Source: Luzula sylvatica (taxonomy: Eukaryota > Streptophyta > Magnoliopsida > Poales > Juncaceae). Taken from it: a stretch of DNA of 64,000 nucleotides. Position 1 is the first letter of the stretch. Each line of letters opens with the position of its first letter. Positions 1 to 14,800 of the stretch are shown here, in pieces. The stretch is taken from positions 1,922,001 through 1,986,000 of the forward strand of contig OX326957.1 of NCBI GenBank assembly GCA_946800325.1. Reading direction: 5' to 3'. Made by a program: the position numbers and the translations under genes. Under the pieces are notes generated by a model. That model saw only the letters and a program-made list of their open reading frames with translations. It was not told the DNA's origin and did not search any database.

Positions 1-3000
1 ATTAATCATTTTGTTCATTTTAGGCATGAATTTTTGAATTTATTACGAAAAAATGATAATTGGTATTTTTTAAGGTGTTAGACTTCACTTTTGGCATTCT
101 TTTCAAATTTTTTAAACAAAAAGAATATAAATTCGCATGTGTTAGTCTTCGATTTTGGAGTTTCTTTAGTAAATCATGATAATTAAATATTTTGGTCATT
201 TTAGACCTCAATTTTGACATTTATTAGAGAAGAATGATAATTGATATTTTTAACGTGATAGACTTAACTTGCCGCATTTTTTTCAACTTGTTTGAATAAA
301 AAAAAAGAAATTCGCATGTGTTAGTCTTCAATTTTGGAGTTCTTTTAAGGAAAATATGAAAATAAAGTATTTTGTTTTATTTATACACAAAATTTGACAT
401 TTATTAGACAAATACGATAATTGATATTTTGAAGGTGTTAGATTTCACTTTTTGCATTTTTATCAAATTGTTTGAACAAAAAAATAGAAATTTGTATGTG
501 TTAGTCTTTCATTTTGGAGTTTTCTTGAGGAATACATGAAATTAAGAATTTTGTTCGTTTTACACATGAATTTAGGAATTTATTAGAAAAATATGATAAT
601 TGATATTTTTCAAGGTGTTAAACTTCACTTATGGCATTCTTTTCACCTTTTTTAAGCAAAAAAGAATAGTAATTCGCATGTGTTAGTCTTAGATTTTTGG
701 GTTTTTCGAATAAAACATAAAAATTAAGTATTTCATTCATTTTAGACACCAATTTTGACATGTATTAGAAAAATATGAAAATGAATATTTTTGAAGGTGT
801 TAGACTTCACTTTTTGCATTTTTTCAAATTGTTAGAACAAAAAAAATTGAAATTCGCATATGTTAGTGTTTCAATTTGGAGTGTTTTTGCGGAAAATATG
901 ACAATTTAGTATTTTGTTTGTTTTAGACATGAATTTCAGAATTTATTATGAAAAAATGATAATTGATATTTTTGAAGGTGTTAGACTTCAATTTTGGTAT
1001 TCTTTTCACCTTTTCTAAACAAAAAGAATAGTAATTCGCATGTGTTAGTCTTAGATATTTGAGTTTTTTTGAGTAAAACATGAAAATTAATTATTTCGTT
1101 CATTTTAGACACCAATTTTGTCATTTATTAGTAAAATATGAACATTAATATTTTTTAAGGTGTTAGACTTCACTTTTTGCATTTTTTTCAAATTGTTTGA
1201 ACAAAACAAATAGAAATTCCCATGTGTTAGTCTTTCAATTTGGTTTTTTTAAGGAAAACATGAAAATTAAGCATTTTGTTCGTTTTAGGAAGGAATTTTA
1301 GAATTTATTATGAAAAAATGACAATTGTTATTTTTTAAGGTGTTAGACTTCACTTTTGGCATTCTTTTCTCCTTTTCTAAACAAAATAATAGAAATTCGC
1401 TTGTGTTAGTCTTAGATTTTTGAGTTTTTTTGAGTAAAACATGAAAATTAAGTATTTCGTTCATTTTAGACACCAATTAGGTCATTTATTAGTACAATAT
1501 GAACATTAATATTTTTTAAGGTGTTAGACTTCACTTTTTGCATTTTTTCAAATTGTTTGAACAAAACAAATACAAATTCCCATGTGTTAGTCTTTCAATT
1601 TGGTTTTTTTAAGGAAAACATGAAAATTAAGCATTGTTTCGTTTTAGGCATGAATTTTAGAATTTATTACGAAAAAACGATAATTCGTATTTTTTTAAGG
1701 TGTTAGACTTCACTTTTGGCATTCTTTTTGACTTTTTTAAACAAAAAGAATATAAATTCGCATGTGTTAGTCTTCGATTTTGGAGTTTCTTTAGTAAATC
1801 ATGAAAATTAAATATTTTGGTCATTTTAGACATCAATTATGACATTTATTAGAGAAGAATGAAAATTGATATTTTTAACGTGTTAGACTTAACTTTTTGC
1901 ATTTTTTTTAACTTGTTTGATTAAAAAAATAGAAATTCGCATGTGTTAGTCTTCAATTTTGGAGTTCTTTTGAGGAAAATATGAAAATTAAGTATTTTGT
2001 TTGTTTTATACACAAATTTTGGCATTTATTAGACAAATATGATAATTGATATTTTGAAGGTGTTAGACTTAACTTTTTGCATTTTTTTCAAATTGTTTGA
2101 ACAAAGAAAATAGAAATTCGTATGTGTTAGTCTTTCATTTTGGAGTTTTTTTGAGGAATACATGAAATTAAGTATTTTGTTCGTTTTAGATATGGATTTT
2201 GGAATTTATTAGAAAAAATATGATAATTGATATTTTTGAAGGTAGACTTCACTTTTGGCATTCTTTTCACCTTTTTTAAGCAAAAAGAACAGAAATTCGC
2301 ATGTGTTAGTCTTAGATTTTGGGGTTTTTCGAGTAAAACATGAAAATTAAGTATATCGTTCATTTTAGACACCAATTTTGACATGTATTAGAAAAATATG
2401 AAAATGAATATTTTTGAATGTGTTAGACTTCACTTTTTGCATTTTTTTCAAATTGTTTGAACAAAACAAATAGAAATTCGCATATGTTAGTCTTTCAATT
2501 TGGAGTGTTTTTGAGGAAAATATGAAAATTAAGCATTTTGTTCGTTTTAGACATGAATTTCAGAATTTATTATGAAAAAAGGAAAATTGATATTTTTGAA
2601 GGTGTTAGACTTCAATTTTGGCATTCTTTTCAACTTTTCTAAACAAAAAGAATAGAAATTCGCTTGTGTTAGTCTTAAATTTTTGAGTTTTTTTAGTAAA
2701 ACTTGAAAATTAAGTATTTCGTTCATTTTAGACACCAATTTTGTCATTTATTAGTAAAATATGAACATTAATATTTTTTAAGGTGTTAGACTTCACTTTT
2801 TGCATTTTTTCAAATTGTTTGAACAAAACAAATAGGAATTCCCATGTGTTAGTCTTTCAATTTGGTTTTTTTAAAGAAAACATGAAAATTAATCATTTTG
2901 TTCGTTTTAGGCATGAATTTTACAATTTAACACGAAAAAATGATAATTGGTATTTTTTAAGGTGTTAGACTTCATTTTTGGCATTCTTTTCAACTTTTTT

Positions 3001-3629
3001 AAACAAAAAGAATAGAAATTCGCATGTGTTAGCTTAGATTTTTGAGTTTTTTTGAGTAAAACATGAAAATTAAGTATTTCGTTCATTTTAGACACCAATT
3101 AGGTCATTTATTAGTAAAATATGAACATTAATATTTTTTAAGGTGTTAGACTTCACTTTTTGCATTTTTTCAAATTGTTTGAACAAAACAAATAGAAATT
3201 CCCATGTGTTAGTCTTTCAATTTGGTTTTTTTAAGGAAAACAAGAAAATTAAGCATTTTTTCGTTTTAGGCATGAATTTTAGAATTTATTACGAAAAAAT
3301 GATAATTGGTATTTTTTTAAGGTGTTAGACTTCACTTTTGGCATTCTTTTCGACTTTTAAAAAAAAAAAGAATATAAATTCGCATGTGTTAGTCTTTGCT
3401 TTTGGAGTTTCTTTAGTAAATCATGAAAATTAAATATTTTGGTCATTTTAGACATCAATTTTGACATTTATTAGAGAAGAATGATAATTGATATTTTGAA
3501 CGTGTTAGACTTAACTTTTTGCATTTTTTTCGACTTGTTTGAATAAAAAAATAGAAATTCGCATGTGTTAGTCTTCAATTTTGGAGTTCTTTTGAGGAAA
3601 ATATGAAAATTAAGTATTTTTTTGTTTTG

Positions 3630-6600
3630 TACACAAATTTTGACATTTATTAGACAAATATGATAATTGATATTTTGAAGGTGTTAGAATTCACTTTTTG
3701 CATTTTTATCAAATTGTTTGAACAAAAAAATAGAAATTCGTATGTGTTAGTCTTTCATTTTGGAGTTTTTTTGAGGAATACATGAAATTTAGTATTTTGT
3801 TCGTTTTAGACATGAATTTTGGAATTTATTAGAAAAATATGATAATTGATATTTTTGAAGGTGTTAGACTTCACTTTTGGCATTCTTTTCACCTTTTTTA
3901 AGCAAAAAGAATAGAAATTCGCATGTGTTAGTCTTAGATTTTTGGTTTTTCGAGTAAAACATGAAAATTAAGTGTTTCGTTCATTTTAGACACCAATTTT
4001 GACATGTAATAGAAAAATATGAAAATGAATATTTTTGAATGTGTTAGACTTCACTTTTTGCATTTTTTCAAATTGTTTGAACAAAACAAATTGAAATTCG
4101 CAAATGTTAGTCTTTCAATTTGGAGTGTTTTTGAGGAAAATATGAAAAATAAGCATTTTGTTTGTTTTAGACATGAATTTTAGAATTTATTATGAAAAAA
4201 TGATAATTGATATTTTTGAAGGTGTCAGACTTCAATTTTGGCATTCTTTTCACCTTTTCTAAACAAAAAGAATAGAAATTCGCATGTGTTAGTCTTAGAT
4301 TTTTGGGGAAATTTCTTGTATGTCCCTCCAAAAATACAAAATATCATATTTGTCCTTCCAAAAACGTTAATATCAAATTTGTCCATTCAAAACAATAAAA
4401 TTAACAAATTTATCCATTCAAAACTCAAAATTTATCAAATAAATCCCTCTAAAACTAATATAATATCAAAATTGTCAAAATTGTTAACTTTTCATCTAAA
4501 TAATCATAATTTAGAATTGTTAAATTAGTTAAATCACAAAGTATAACTTTAAATGACTAAAATACCCTTCGTTGTCTAAAAGCCATCCAGGCCACAGACC
4601 CGCTTCTATTTTCTTTTCTTTTGTATCCTCTCTACTTGAACTTCATCTTTCTCATTTGATATTAAAAGAGTGTATGTGGTATTGCTCTGTTCCCTTGTTA
4701 ATGTCGGAGCTTGCTCACTTTCTTGTGAATTTAAAATCTGTTCCATGAATAATTTTTGCCTGATTCTTCCACCACTCTGCACTAGATCTAGTTTTGGGAC
4801 GCAAGATAATTCTTGGACTCTCATTTGAATTACACAGTGCCTTTCTACTTAACCAATTTGATTTCTTTTGCGGATTTATTTGACCATTTTTTCTCTTTAT
4901 ACATGTAAGCCACGAAGTCATACATCCCTGAAGGAGTCCGTGGATTTATCATGCATTGATTCAGTTTTTAGTTTTGGAACCATATTTGTTACAATCAGCT
5001 TTAACTAGAAAGTTAGTGGATTGTTGGTTGTCATCTGAAGAGTGAGATAGGTGTCTATCAGACTTAGTATGACATTCATGGCTTCAATGCTCAAATTTTT
5101 TGCCCTTTAAACAACATATATGTTCCCTACAAGGTGCCCGCTTACGAGAAGACGACAAGCATCTAAAGCATCTTTGAACAAATTTCGTTCAAGTGTATTT
5201 GATCCTTTTTTTTTGGCAGCCATCGTCAAATCAGGAAACGGCAATAGCAATGATGATACCTTATTTTGATCCGTGCATTTGGATTAAATTGTAGAAAGAG
5301 GAAACGCGATCGATTCTCAAATCGCCCGAGAGACTGCCTCTGCCGCAACACCATTGCTACTCAGTGTCCAAAGATGCCTCCAAAAGAGAGAATTCAGACA
5401 AACACACATGCACATACACAGAGAAAATAAAAGGAGAGAATAGGGGGGTTAGCCATGGAGACTCCATAGACCTATCATGGTGCTTGAAACAAAAAGAGGG
5501 GGACTTTTTAGCCCTGTTTCTTTTGAGTGTGTGTGTATGAGAGAGAGAGAGAGAGGGGGTTGCGATTGAAGAATTGCTAGAAGAAGAGGGGCAGGAAGCT
5601 TCGCCATGGAACTTCGCTAGAAGAAAAGAGGTCTACAAGAAGAGGATGAATCATAGGAGAGAGAGAGGGGTCAGGGTTGAGGTTATTGGATTTAGAGGAT
5701 AAATTAGTAATTTGATCATTTTTCTGTTAAATTTAACAGATTCGTTAGTTTCAAATTAATTTGATATAAATTAAGTTTTAGAGGGTTAAATTTGATATTA
5801 GTAATTTTGTAAGGACAAATATGATATTTTTGGTTTTTGGAGGGACATACAAGAAATTTCCCCTAGATTTTTGAGTTTTTCTGAAATAAACATGAAAATT
5901 AATTATTTCGTTCATTTTAGACACCAATTTTGTCATTTATTAGTCAAATATGGACATTAATATTTTTTAAGGTGTTAGACTTCACTTTTTGCATTTTTTT
6001 TCAAATTGTTTGAACAAAACAAATAGAAATTCCCATGTGTTAGTGTTTCAATTTGGTTTTTTTTAAGGAAAACATGAAAATTAAGCATTTTGTTCATTTT
6101 AGGCATTAATTTTAGAATTTATTACGAAAAAATGATAATTGGTATTTTTTAAGGTGTCAGACTTCACTTTTGGCATTCTTTTGAACTTTTTTGAACAAAA
6201 AGAATAGAAATTCGCATGTGTTAGTCTTCGATTTTGGAGTTTCTTTAGTAAAACATGAAAATTAAGTATTTTGGTCATTTTAGACATCAATTTTGATATT
6301 TATTAGAGAAGAATGATAATTGATATTTTTAACGTGTTGGACTTTACTTTTTGCATTTTTTTCAACTTGTTTGAATAAAAAAATAGAAATTCGGATGTGT
6401 TAGTCTTCAATTTTGGAGTTCTTTTGAGGAAAATATGAAAATTAAATATTTTATTTGTTTCATACACAAATTTTGACATTTATTAGACAAATATGATAAT
6501 TGATATTTTGATGGTGTTAGACTTCACTTTTTGCATTTTTATCAAATTGTTTGAACAAAAAAAATTGAATTTCGTATGTGTTAGTCTTTCATTTTGGAGT

Positions 6601-9600
6601 TTTTTTGAGGAATACATGAAATTAAGTATTTTGTTCATTTTAGACATGAATTTTGGAATTTATTAGAAAAAGATGATAATTGATATTTTTGAAGGTGTTA
6701 GACTTCACTTTTGGCATTCTTTTCACCTTTTTTAAGCAAAAAGAATAGAAATTCGCATGTGTTAGTCTTAAATTTTTGGGTTTTTCGAGTAAAACATGAA
6801 AATTAAGTATTTCGTTCATTTTAGACACAAATTTTGACATGTATTAGAAAAATATAAAAATTAATATTTTTGAATGTGTTAGACATCACTTTTTGCATTT
6901 TTTTCAAATTGTTTGAACAAAACAAAAAGAAATTCGCATATGTTAGTCTTTCAATTTGGAGTGTTTTTGAGGAAAATATGAAAATTAAGCATTTTGTTCA
7001 TTTTAGACATGAATTTCAGAATTTATTATGAAAAAATGATAATTGATATTTTTGAAGGTGTTAGACTTCAATTTTGGCATTCTTTTCGCCTTTTCTAAAC
7101 AAAAAGAATAGAAATTCGCATGTGTTAGTCTTAGATTTTTGAGTTTTTTTGAGTAAAATATGAAAATTAAGTATTTCGTTCATTTTAGACACCAATTTTG
7201 TCATTTATTAGTAAAATATGAACATTAATATTTTTTAAGGTGTTAGACTTCACTTTTTGCATTTTTTCAAATTGTTTGAACAAAACAAATAGAAATTCAC
7301 ATGTGTTAGTCTTTCAATTTGGTTTCTTTAAGGAAAACATGAAAATTAAGCATTTTTTTCCTTTTAGGCATGAATTTTAGAATTTATTACGAAAAAATGA
7401 TAATTGGTATTTTTTAAGGTGTTAGACTTCACTTTTGGCATTCTTTTCGACTTTTTTAAACAAAAAGAATATAAATTCGCATGTGTTAGTCTTCGATTTT
7501 GGAGTTTCTTTAGTAAATAATGAAAATTAAATATTTTGGTCATTTTAGACATCAATTTTGACATTTATTAGAGAAGAATGATAATTGATATTTTTAACGT
7601 GTTAGACTTAACTTTTTGCATTTTTTTCAACTTGTTTGAATAAAAAAATTGAAATTCACATGTGTTAGTCTCCAATTTTGGAGTTCTTTTGAAGAAAATA
7701 TGAAAATTAAGTATTTTTTTTGTTTTATCCACAAATGTTGACATTTATTCGACAAATATGATAATTGATATTTTGAAGGTTACTAGACTTAACGTTTTGC
7801 ATTTTTATCAAATTGTTTGAACAAAAAAAATAGAAATTCGTATCTGTTAGTCTTTCATTTTGGAGTTTTTTTGAGGAATACATGAAATTAAGTATTTTGT
7901 TCGTCTTAGACATGAATTTAGGAATTTATTAGAAAAATATGATAATTGATATTTTTGAAGGTGTTAGACTTTACTTTTGGCATTCTTTTCACCTTTTTTA
8001 AGCAAAAAGAATAGAAATTCACATGTGTTAGTCTTAGATTTTTTGGTTTTTCGAGTAAAACATGAAAATTAAGTAGTTCGTTCATTTTAGACACCAATTT
8101 TGACATGTATTAGAAAAATATATAAATTAATATTTTTGAATGTGTTAGACTTCACTTTCTGCATTTTTTTCAAATTGTTTGAACAAAACAAATAGAAATT
8201 TGCATATGTTAGTCTTTCAATTTGGAGTGTTTTTCAGGAAAATATGAAAATTAAGCATTTTGTTCGTTTTAGACATAAATTTCAGAATTTATTATGAAAA
8301 AATGTTATTGTTATTTTTGAAGGTGTTAGACTTCAATTTTGGCATTCTTTTCACCTTTTCTAAACAAAAAGAATAGAAATTCGCATGTGTTAGTCTTAGA
8401 TTTTTGAGTTTTTTTGAGTAAAACATGAAAATTAAGTATTTCGTTTATTTTAGACACCAATTTTGTCATTTATTAGTAAAATATGAACATTAATATTTTT
8501 TATGGTGTTAGACTTCACTTTTTGCATTTTTTTCAAATTGTTTGAACAAAACAAATAGAAATTCCCATGTGTTAGTCTTTCACTTTTGTTTTTTTAAGGA
8601 AAACATGAAAATTAAGCATTTTGTTCGTTTTAGGAATGAATTTTAGAATTTATTACGAAAAAATGATAATTGGTATTTTTTAAGGTGTTAGACTTCACTT
8701 TTGGCATTCTTTTCAACTTTTTTAAACAAAAAGAATATAAATTCGCATGTGTTAGTCTTAGATTTTTGGGTTTTTCGAGTAAAACATGAAAATTAATTAT
8801 TTCGTTCATTTTAGACACCAATTTTGACATGTATTAGAAAAATATAAAAATGAATATTTTTGAATGTGTTAGACATCACTTTTTGCATTTTTTTTCAAAT
8901 TGTTTGAACAAAACAAATAGAAATTCGCATATGTTAGTCTTTCAATTTGGAGTGTTTTTGAAGAAAATACGAAAATTAAGCATTTTTTTCGTTTTAGACA
9001 TGAATTTTAGAATTTATTATGAAAAAATTATAATTGGTATTTTTTAAGGTGTTAGACTTCACTTTTGGCATTTTTTCAACTTTTTTAACCAAAAAGAATT
9101 GAAATTCGCATGTGTTAGTCTTTGATTTTGGAGTTTCTTTAGTAAAACATGAAAATTAAGTATTTTGGTCATTTTAGACATCAATTTTGACATTTATTAG
9201 AGAGGAATGATAATTGATATTTTTAACGTGTTAGACTTTACTTTTTGCATTTTTTTTTCAACTTGTTTAAATTAAAAAAATAGAAATTCGCATGTGTTAG
9301 TCTTCAATTTTGGAGTTCTTTTGAGGAAAATATGAAAATTAAGTATTTTGTTTGTTTCATACACAAATTTTGTCATTTATTAGACAAATATGATAATTGA
9401 TATTTTGAAGGTGTTAGACTTCACTTTCTGCATTTTTATCAAATTGTTTGAACGAAAAAAATAGAAATTCGTATGTGTTAATCTTTCATTTTGGAGTTTT
9501 TTTAAGGAATACATGAAATTAAGTATTTTGTTCGTTTTAGACATGAATTTTGGTATTTTTTAGAAAAATTCATTTTTGGGATTCTTTTCACCTTTTATAA

Positions 9601-11859
9601 GCAAAAAGAATAGAAATTCGCATGTGTTAGTCTTAGATTTTTGAGTTTTTCGAGTAAAACATGAAAATTAAGTATTTCGTTCATTTTAGACACCAATTTT
9701 GACATGTGTTAGAAAAATTTGAAAATTAATATTTTTGAAGGTGTTAGACTTCAATTTTTACTTTTTTCAAATTGTTTGAACAAAACAACTAGAAATTCGC
9801 ATGTGTTAGTCTTTCAATTTTGAATTTTTTTTTAAGAAAACATGAAAATTAAGTATTTTGTTCGTTTTTGACATGAATTTTAGAATTTATTATGAAAAAA
9901 TGATAATTGATATTTTTTAAGGTGTTAGACTTCAATTTTGGCATTTTTTCCAACTTTTTTAAACAAAAAGAATAGAAATTCGCATGTGTTAGTCTTCGAT
10001 TTTGGAGATTTTTTAGTAAAACATAAAAATTAAGTATTTTCTTCATTTTAGACATCAATTTTGACATTTATGAGAAAGAAATGATAATTGATATTTTTAA
10101 CGTGTTAGACTTTACTTTTTACATTTTTTTCAACATGTTTGAATAAAAAAATAGCAATTCGCATATGTTAGTCTTCAATTTTGGAGTTCTTTTGAGGAAA
10201 ATTTGAAAATTAAGTATTTTGGTTGTTTTTGACACAAATTTTGATATTTATTAGACAAATATGATAATTGATATTTTGAAGGTGTTAGACTTCACTTTTT
10301 GCATTTTTATCAAATGGTTTGAACAAAAAAAAATAAAAATTCGCATGTGTTAGTCTTTCATTTAGGAGTTTTTTGACGAATACATGAAATTAAATATTTT
10401 GTTAGTTTTAGACATGAATTTTGGAATTTATTAGAAAAATATGATAATTGATATTTTTTAAGGTGTTAGACTTCACTTTTGGGATTATTTTCACCTTTTT
10501 TAAACTAAAAGAATAGAAATTCGCATGTGTTAGTCTTAGATTTTTGGGTTTTTCGATTAACACATGAAAATTAAGTATTTCGTTCATTTTAGACACTGAT
10601 TTTGACATGTATTAGAAAAATATGAGAATTAATATTTTTGAAGGTGTACTTCATTTTTTGCATTTTTTTAAATTGTTTGAACAAAACAACTAGAAATTCG
10701 CATGTGTTAGTCTTTCAATTTGGAGTATTTTTGAGGAAAACATGAAAATTAAGCATTTTGTTCGTTTTAGACATGAATTTTAGAATTTATTATGAAAAAA
10801 TGATAATTGATATTTTTGAAGGTGTTAGACTTCAATTTTGGCATTTTTTTCAATTTTTTTTAATCAAAAAGAACAAAAATTCGCATGTGTTAGTCTTCGA
10901 TTTTGGAGTTTTTTTAGTAAAACATGAATATTAAGTATTTTGTTCATTTTAAACATCAATTTTGACATTTATGAAAAAAAAATGATAATTGATATTATTG
11001 AAGGTATTAGACTTCACTTTTTGCATTTTTTTTTTCAACTTGTTTGAACAAAAAAAATAGAAATTTGTTCGTATTAGTCTTTCATTTTGGAGTTTTTTAT
11101 AGGAAAACATGAAAATTATGTATTTCATTCGTTTTAGACATAAATTTTGGAATTTATATGAAAAATATGATAATTGATATTTTTGAAGGTGTTAGACTTA
11201 ACATTTGGCATTCTTTTCACCTTTTTTAAACAAAAAGAATAGAAATTCGCTTGTGTTAGTTTGTGATTTTTGAGTTTTTATGAGTAAAACATGAAAATTA
11301 AGTATTTCGTTCATTTTAGACACCAATTTTGGCATTTATTAGTAAAATATGAACATTAATATTTGTTAAAGTGTTGGACTACACTTTTTGCATTTTTTCA
11401 AATTGTTTGAACAAAACAAGTAGAAATTCCCATGTGCTAGTCTTTCAATTTGGTTTTTTTTAAGGAAAACATGAAAATTAAGCATTTTGTTCGTTATAGG
11501 CATGAATTTTAGAATTTATTACGAAAAAATGATAATTGGTATTTTTTAAGGTGTGAGACTTCACTTTTAGCATTCTTTTCAACTTTTTTAAACAAAAAGA
11601 ATAGAAATTCGCTTGTGTTAGTCTTCGATTTTAGAATTTCTTTAGTAAAACATGAAAATTAAGTATTTTGTTCATGTTAGACATCAATTTTGACATTTAT
11701 TAGAGAAGAATGATAATTGATATTTTTAACGTGTTAGACTTTACTTTTTCATTTTTTTCAACATGTTTGAATAAAAAAAATAGCAATTCGCATATGTTAG
11801 TCTTCAATTTTGGAGTTCTTTTGAGGAAAATATGAAAATTAAGTATTTTGTTTGTTTTA
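3630..11859. repeat. 8,230-bp macro-unit, copy 1 (satellite plus Mutator-like insertion)
   Basis: This block and the next match base for base at an offset of 8,230 wherever I compared them, including the inserted element. Identity begins at about 3,630; the preceding bases are related satellite but differ. Both junctions fall in a C-type monomer, as expected for unequal exchange in register. Two single-base differences were noticed: C at 4,061 versus T at 12,291, and T at 10,557 versus G at 18,787. A monomer shortened by about 40 bp near 9,550 is shared with copy 2. Confidence 0.95.
4305..5863. mobile_element. Non-autonomous Mutator-like element (MULE), copy 1
   Basis: A 1,559-bp non-satellite insertion in an F-type monomer. 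It begins 'ggggaaatttcttgtatgtc' and ends with the exact reverse complement. The inverted similarity continues inward for roughly 100 bp or more as degenerate 'atatcaaatttgtcc'-type blocks. It is flanked by the perfect 9-bp duplication 'tagattttt' (4,296-4,304 and 5,864-5,872). Long terminal inverted repeats with 9-bp target duplications are typical of Mutator-like elements. No transposase is visible. The interior is less AT-rich and holds short open stretches on the minus strand (about 4,606-4,921 and 5,000-5,220), one with several Cys and His residues, plus a GA microsatellite at about 5,550. The interior may be a captured host-gene piece, but I do not recognise the source. Confidence 0.9.
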
Positions 11860-14800
11860 TACACAAATTTTGACATTTATTAGACAAATATGATAATTGA
11901 TATTTTGAAGGTGTTAGAATTCACTTTTTGCATTTTTATCAAATTGTTTGAACAAAAAAATAGAAATTCGTATGTGTTAGTCTTTCATTTTGGAGTTTTT
12001 TTGAGGAATACATGAAATTTAGTATTTTGTTCGTTTTAGACATGAATTTTGGAATTTATTAGAAAAATATGATAATTGATATTTTTGAAGGTGTTAGACT
12101 TCACTTTTGGCATTCTTTTCACCTTTTTTAAGCAAAAAGAATAGAAATTCGCATGTGTTAGTCTTAGATTTTTGGTTTTTCGAGTAAAACATGAAAATTA
12201 AGTGTTTCGTTCATTTTAGACACCAATTTTGACATGTAATAGAAAAATATGAAAATGAATATTTTTGAATGTGTTAGACTTCACTTTTTGTATTTTTTCA
12301 AATTGTTTGAACAAAACAAATTGAAATTCGCAAATGTTAGTCTTTCAATTTGGAGTGTTTTTGAGGAAAATATGAAAAATAAGCATTTTGTTTGTTTTAG
12401 ACATGAATTTTAGAATTTATTATGAAAAAATGATAATTGATATTTTTGAAGGTGTCAGACTTCAATTTTGGCATTCTTTTCACCTTTTCTAAACAAAAAG
12501 AATAGAAATTCGCATGTGTTAGTCTTAGATTTTTGGGGAAATTTCTTGTATGTCCCTCCAAAAATACAAAATATCATATTTGTCCTTCCAAAAACGTTAA
12601 TATCAAATTTGTCCATTCAAAACAATAAAATTAACAAATTTATCCATTCAAAACTCAAAATTTATCAAATAAATCCCTCTAAAACTAATATAATATCAAA
12701 ATTGTCAAAATTGTTAACTTTTCATCTAAATAATCATAATTTAGAATTGTTAAATTAGTTAAATCACAAAGTATAACTTTAAATGACTAAAATACCCTTC
12801 GTTGTCTAAAAGCCATCCAGGCCACAGACCCGCTTCTATTTTCTTTTCTTTTGTATCCTCTCTACTTGAACTTCATCTTTCTCATTTGATATTAAAAGAG
12901 TGTATGTGGTATTGCTCTGTTCCCTTGTTAATGTCGGAGCTTGCTCACTTTCTTGTGAATTTAAAATCTGTTCCATGAATAATTTTTGCCTGATTCTTCC
13001 ACCACTCTGCACTAGATCTAGTTTTGGGACGCAAGATAATTCTTGGACTCTCATTTGAATTACACAGTGCCTTTCTACTTAACCAATTTGATTTCTTTTG
13101 CGGATTTATTTGACCATTTTTTCTCTTTATACATGTAAGCCACGAAGTCATACATCCCTGAAGGAGTCCGTGGATTTATCATGCATTGATTCAGTTTTTA
13201 GTTTTGGAACCATATTTGTTACAATCAGCTTTAACTAGAAAGTTAGTGGATTGTTGGTTGTCATCTGAAGAGTGAGATAGGTGTCTATCAGACTTAGTAT
13301 GACATTCATGGCTTCAATGCTCAAATTTTTTGCCCTTTAAACAACATATATGTTCCCTACAAGGTGCCCGCTTACGAGAAGACGACAAGCATCTAAAGCA
13401 TCTTTGAACAAATTTCGTTCAAGTGTATTTGATCCTTTTTTTTTGGCAGCCATCGTCAAATCAGGAAACGGCAATAGCAATGATGATACCTTATTTTGAT
13501 CCGTGCATTTGGATTAAATTGTAGAAAGAGGAAACGCGATCGATTCTCAAATCGCCCGAGAGACTGCCTCTGCCGCAACACCATTGCTACTCAGTGTCCA
13601 AAGATGCCTCCAAAAGAGAGAATTCAGACAAACACACATGCACATACACAGAGAAAATAAAAGGAGAGAATAGGGGGGTTAGCCATGGAGACTCCATAGA
13701 CCTATCATGGTGCTTGAAACAAAAAGAGGGGGACTTTTTAGCCCTGTTTCTTTTGAGTGTGTGTGTATGAGAGAGAGAGAGAGAGGGGGTTGCGATTGAA
13801 GAATTGCTAGAAGAAGAGGGGCAGGAAGCTTCGCCATGGAACTTCGCTAGAAGAAAAGAGGTCTACAAGAAGAGGATGAATCATAGGAGAGAGAGAGGGG
13901 TCAGGGTTGAGGTTATTGGATTTAGAGGATAAATTAGTAATTTGATCATTTTTCTGTTAAATTTAACAGATTCGTTAGTTTCAAATTAATTTGATATAAA
14001 TTAAGTTTTAGAGGGTTAAATTTGATATTAGTAATTTTGTAAGGACAAATATGATATTTTTGGTTTTTGGAGGGACATACAAGAAATTTCCCCTAGATTT
14101 TTGAGTTTTTCTGAAATAAACATGAAAATTAATTATTTCGTTCATTTTAGACACCAATTTTGTCATTTATTAGTCAAATATGGACATTAATATTTTTTAA
14201 GGTGTTAGACTTCACTTTTTGCATTTTTTTTCAAATTGTTTGAACAAAACAAATAGAAATTCCCATGTGTTAGTGTTTCAATTTGGTTTTTTTTAAGGAA
14301 AACATGAAAATTAAGCATTTTGTTCATTTTAGGCATTAATTTTAGAATTTATTACGAAAAAATGATAATTGGTATTTTTTAAGGTGTCAGACTTCACTTT
14401 TGGCATTCTTTTGAACTTTTTTGAACAAAAAGAATAGAAATTCGCATGTGTTAGTCTTCGATTTTGGAGTTTCTTTAGTAAAACATGAAAATTAAGTATT
14501 TTGGTCATTTTAGACATCAATTTTGATATTTATTAGAGAAGAATGATAATTGATATTTTTAACGTGTTGGACTTTACTTTTTGCATTTTTTTCAACTTGT
14601 TTGAATAAAAAAATAGAAATTCGGATGTGTTAGTCTTCAATTTTGGAGTTCTTTTGAGGAAAATATGAAAATTAAATATTTTATTTGTTTCATACACAAA
14701 TTTTGACATTTATTAGACAAATATGATAATTGATATTTTGATGGTGTTAGACTTCACTTTTTGCATTTTTATCAAATTGTTTGAACAAAAAAAATTGAAT

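Noticed and set aside
4606..4921. Two overlapping minus-strand frames inside the Mutator-like element, duplicated at 12,836-13,151
   Set aside because: Short, overlapping in different frames and without a recognisable domain. Kept only as possible captured sequence.
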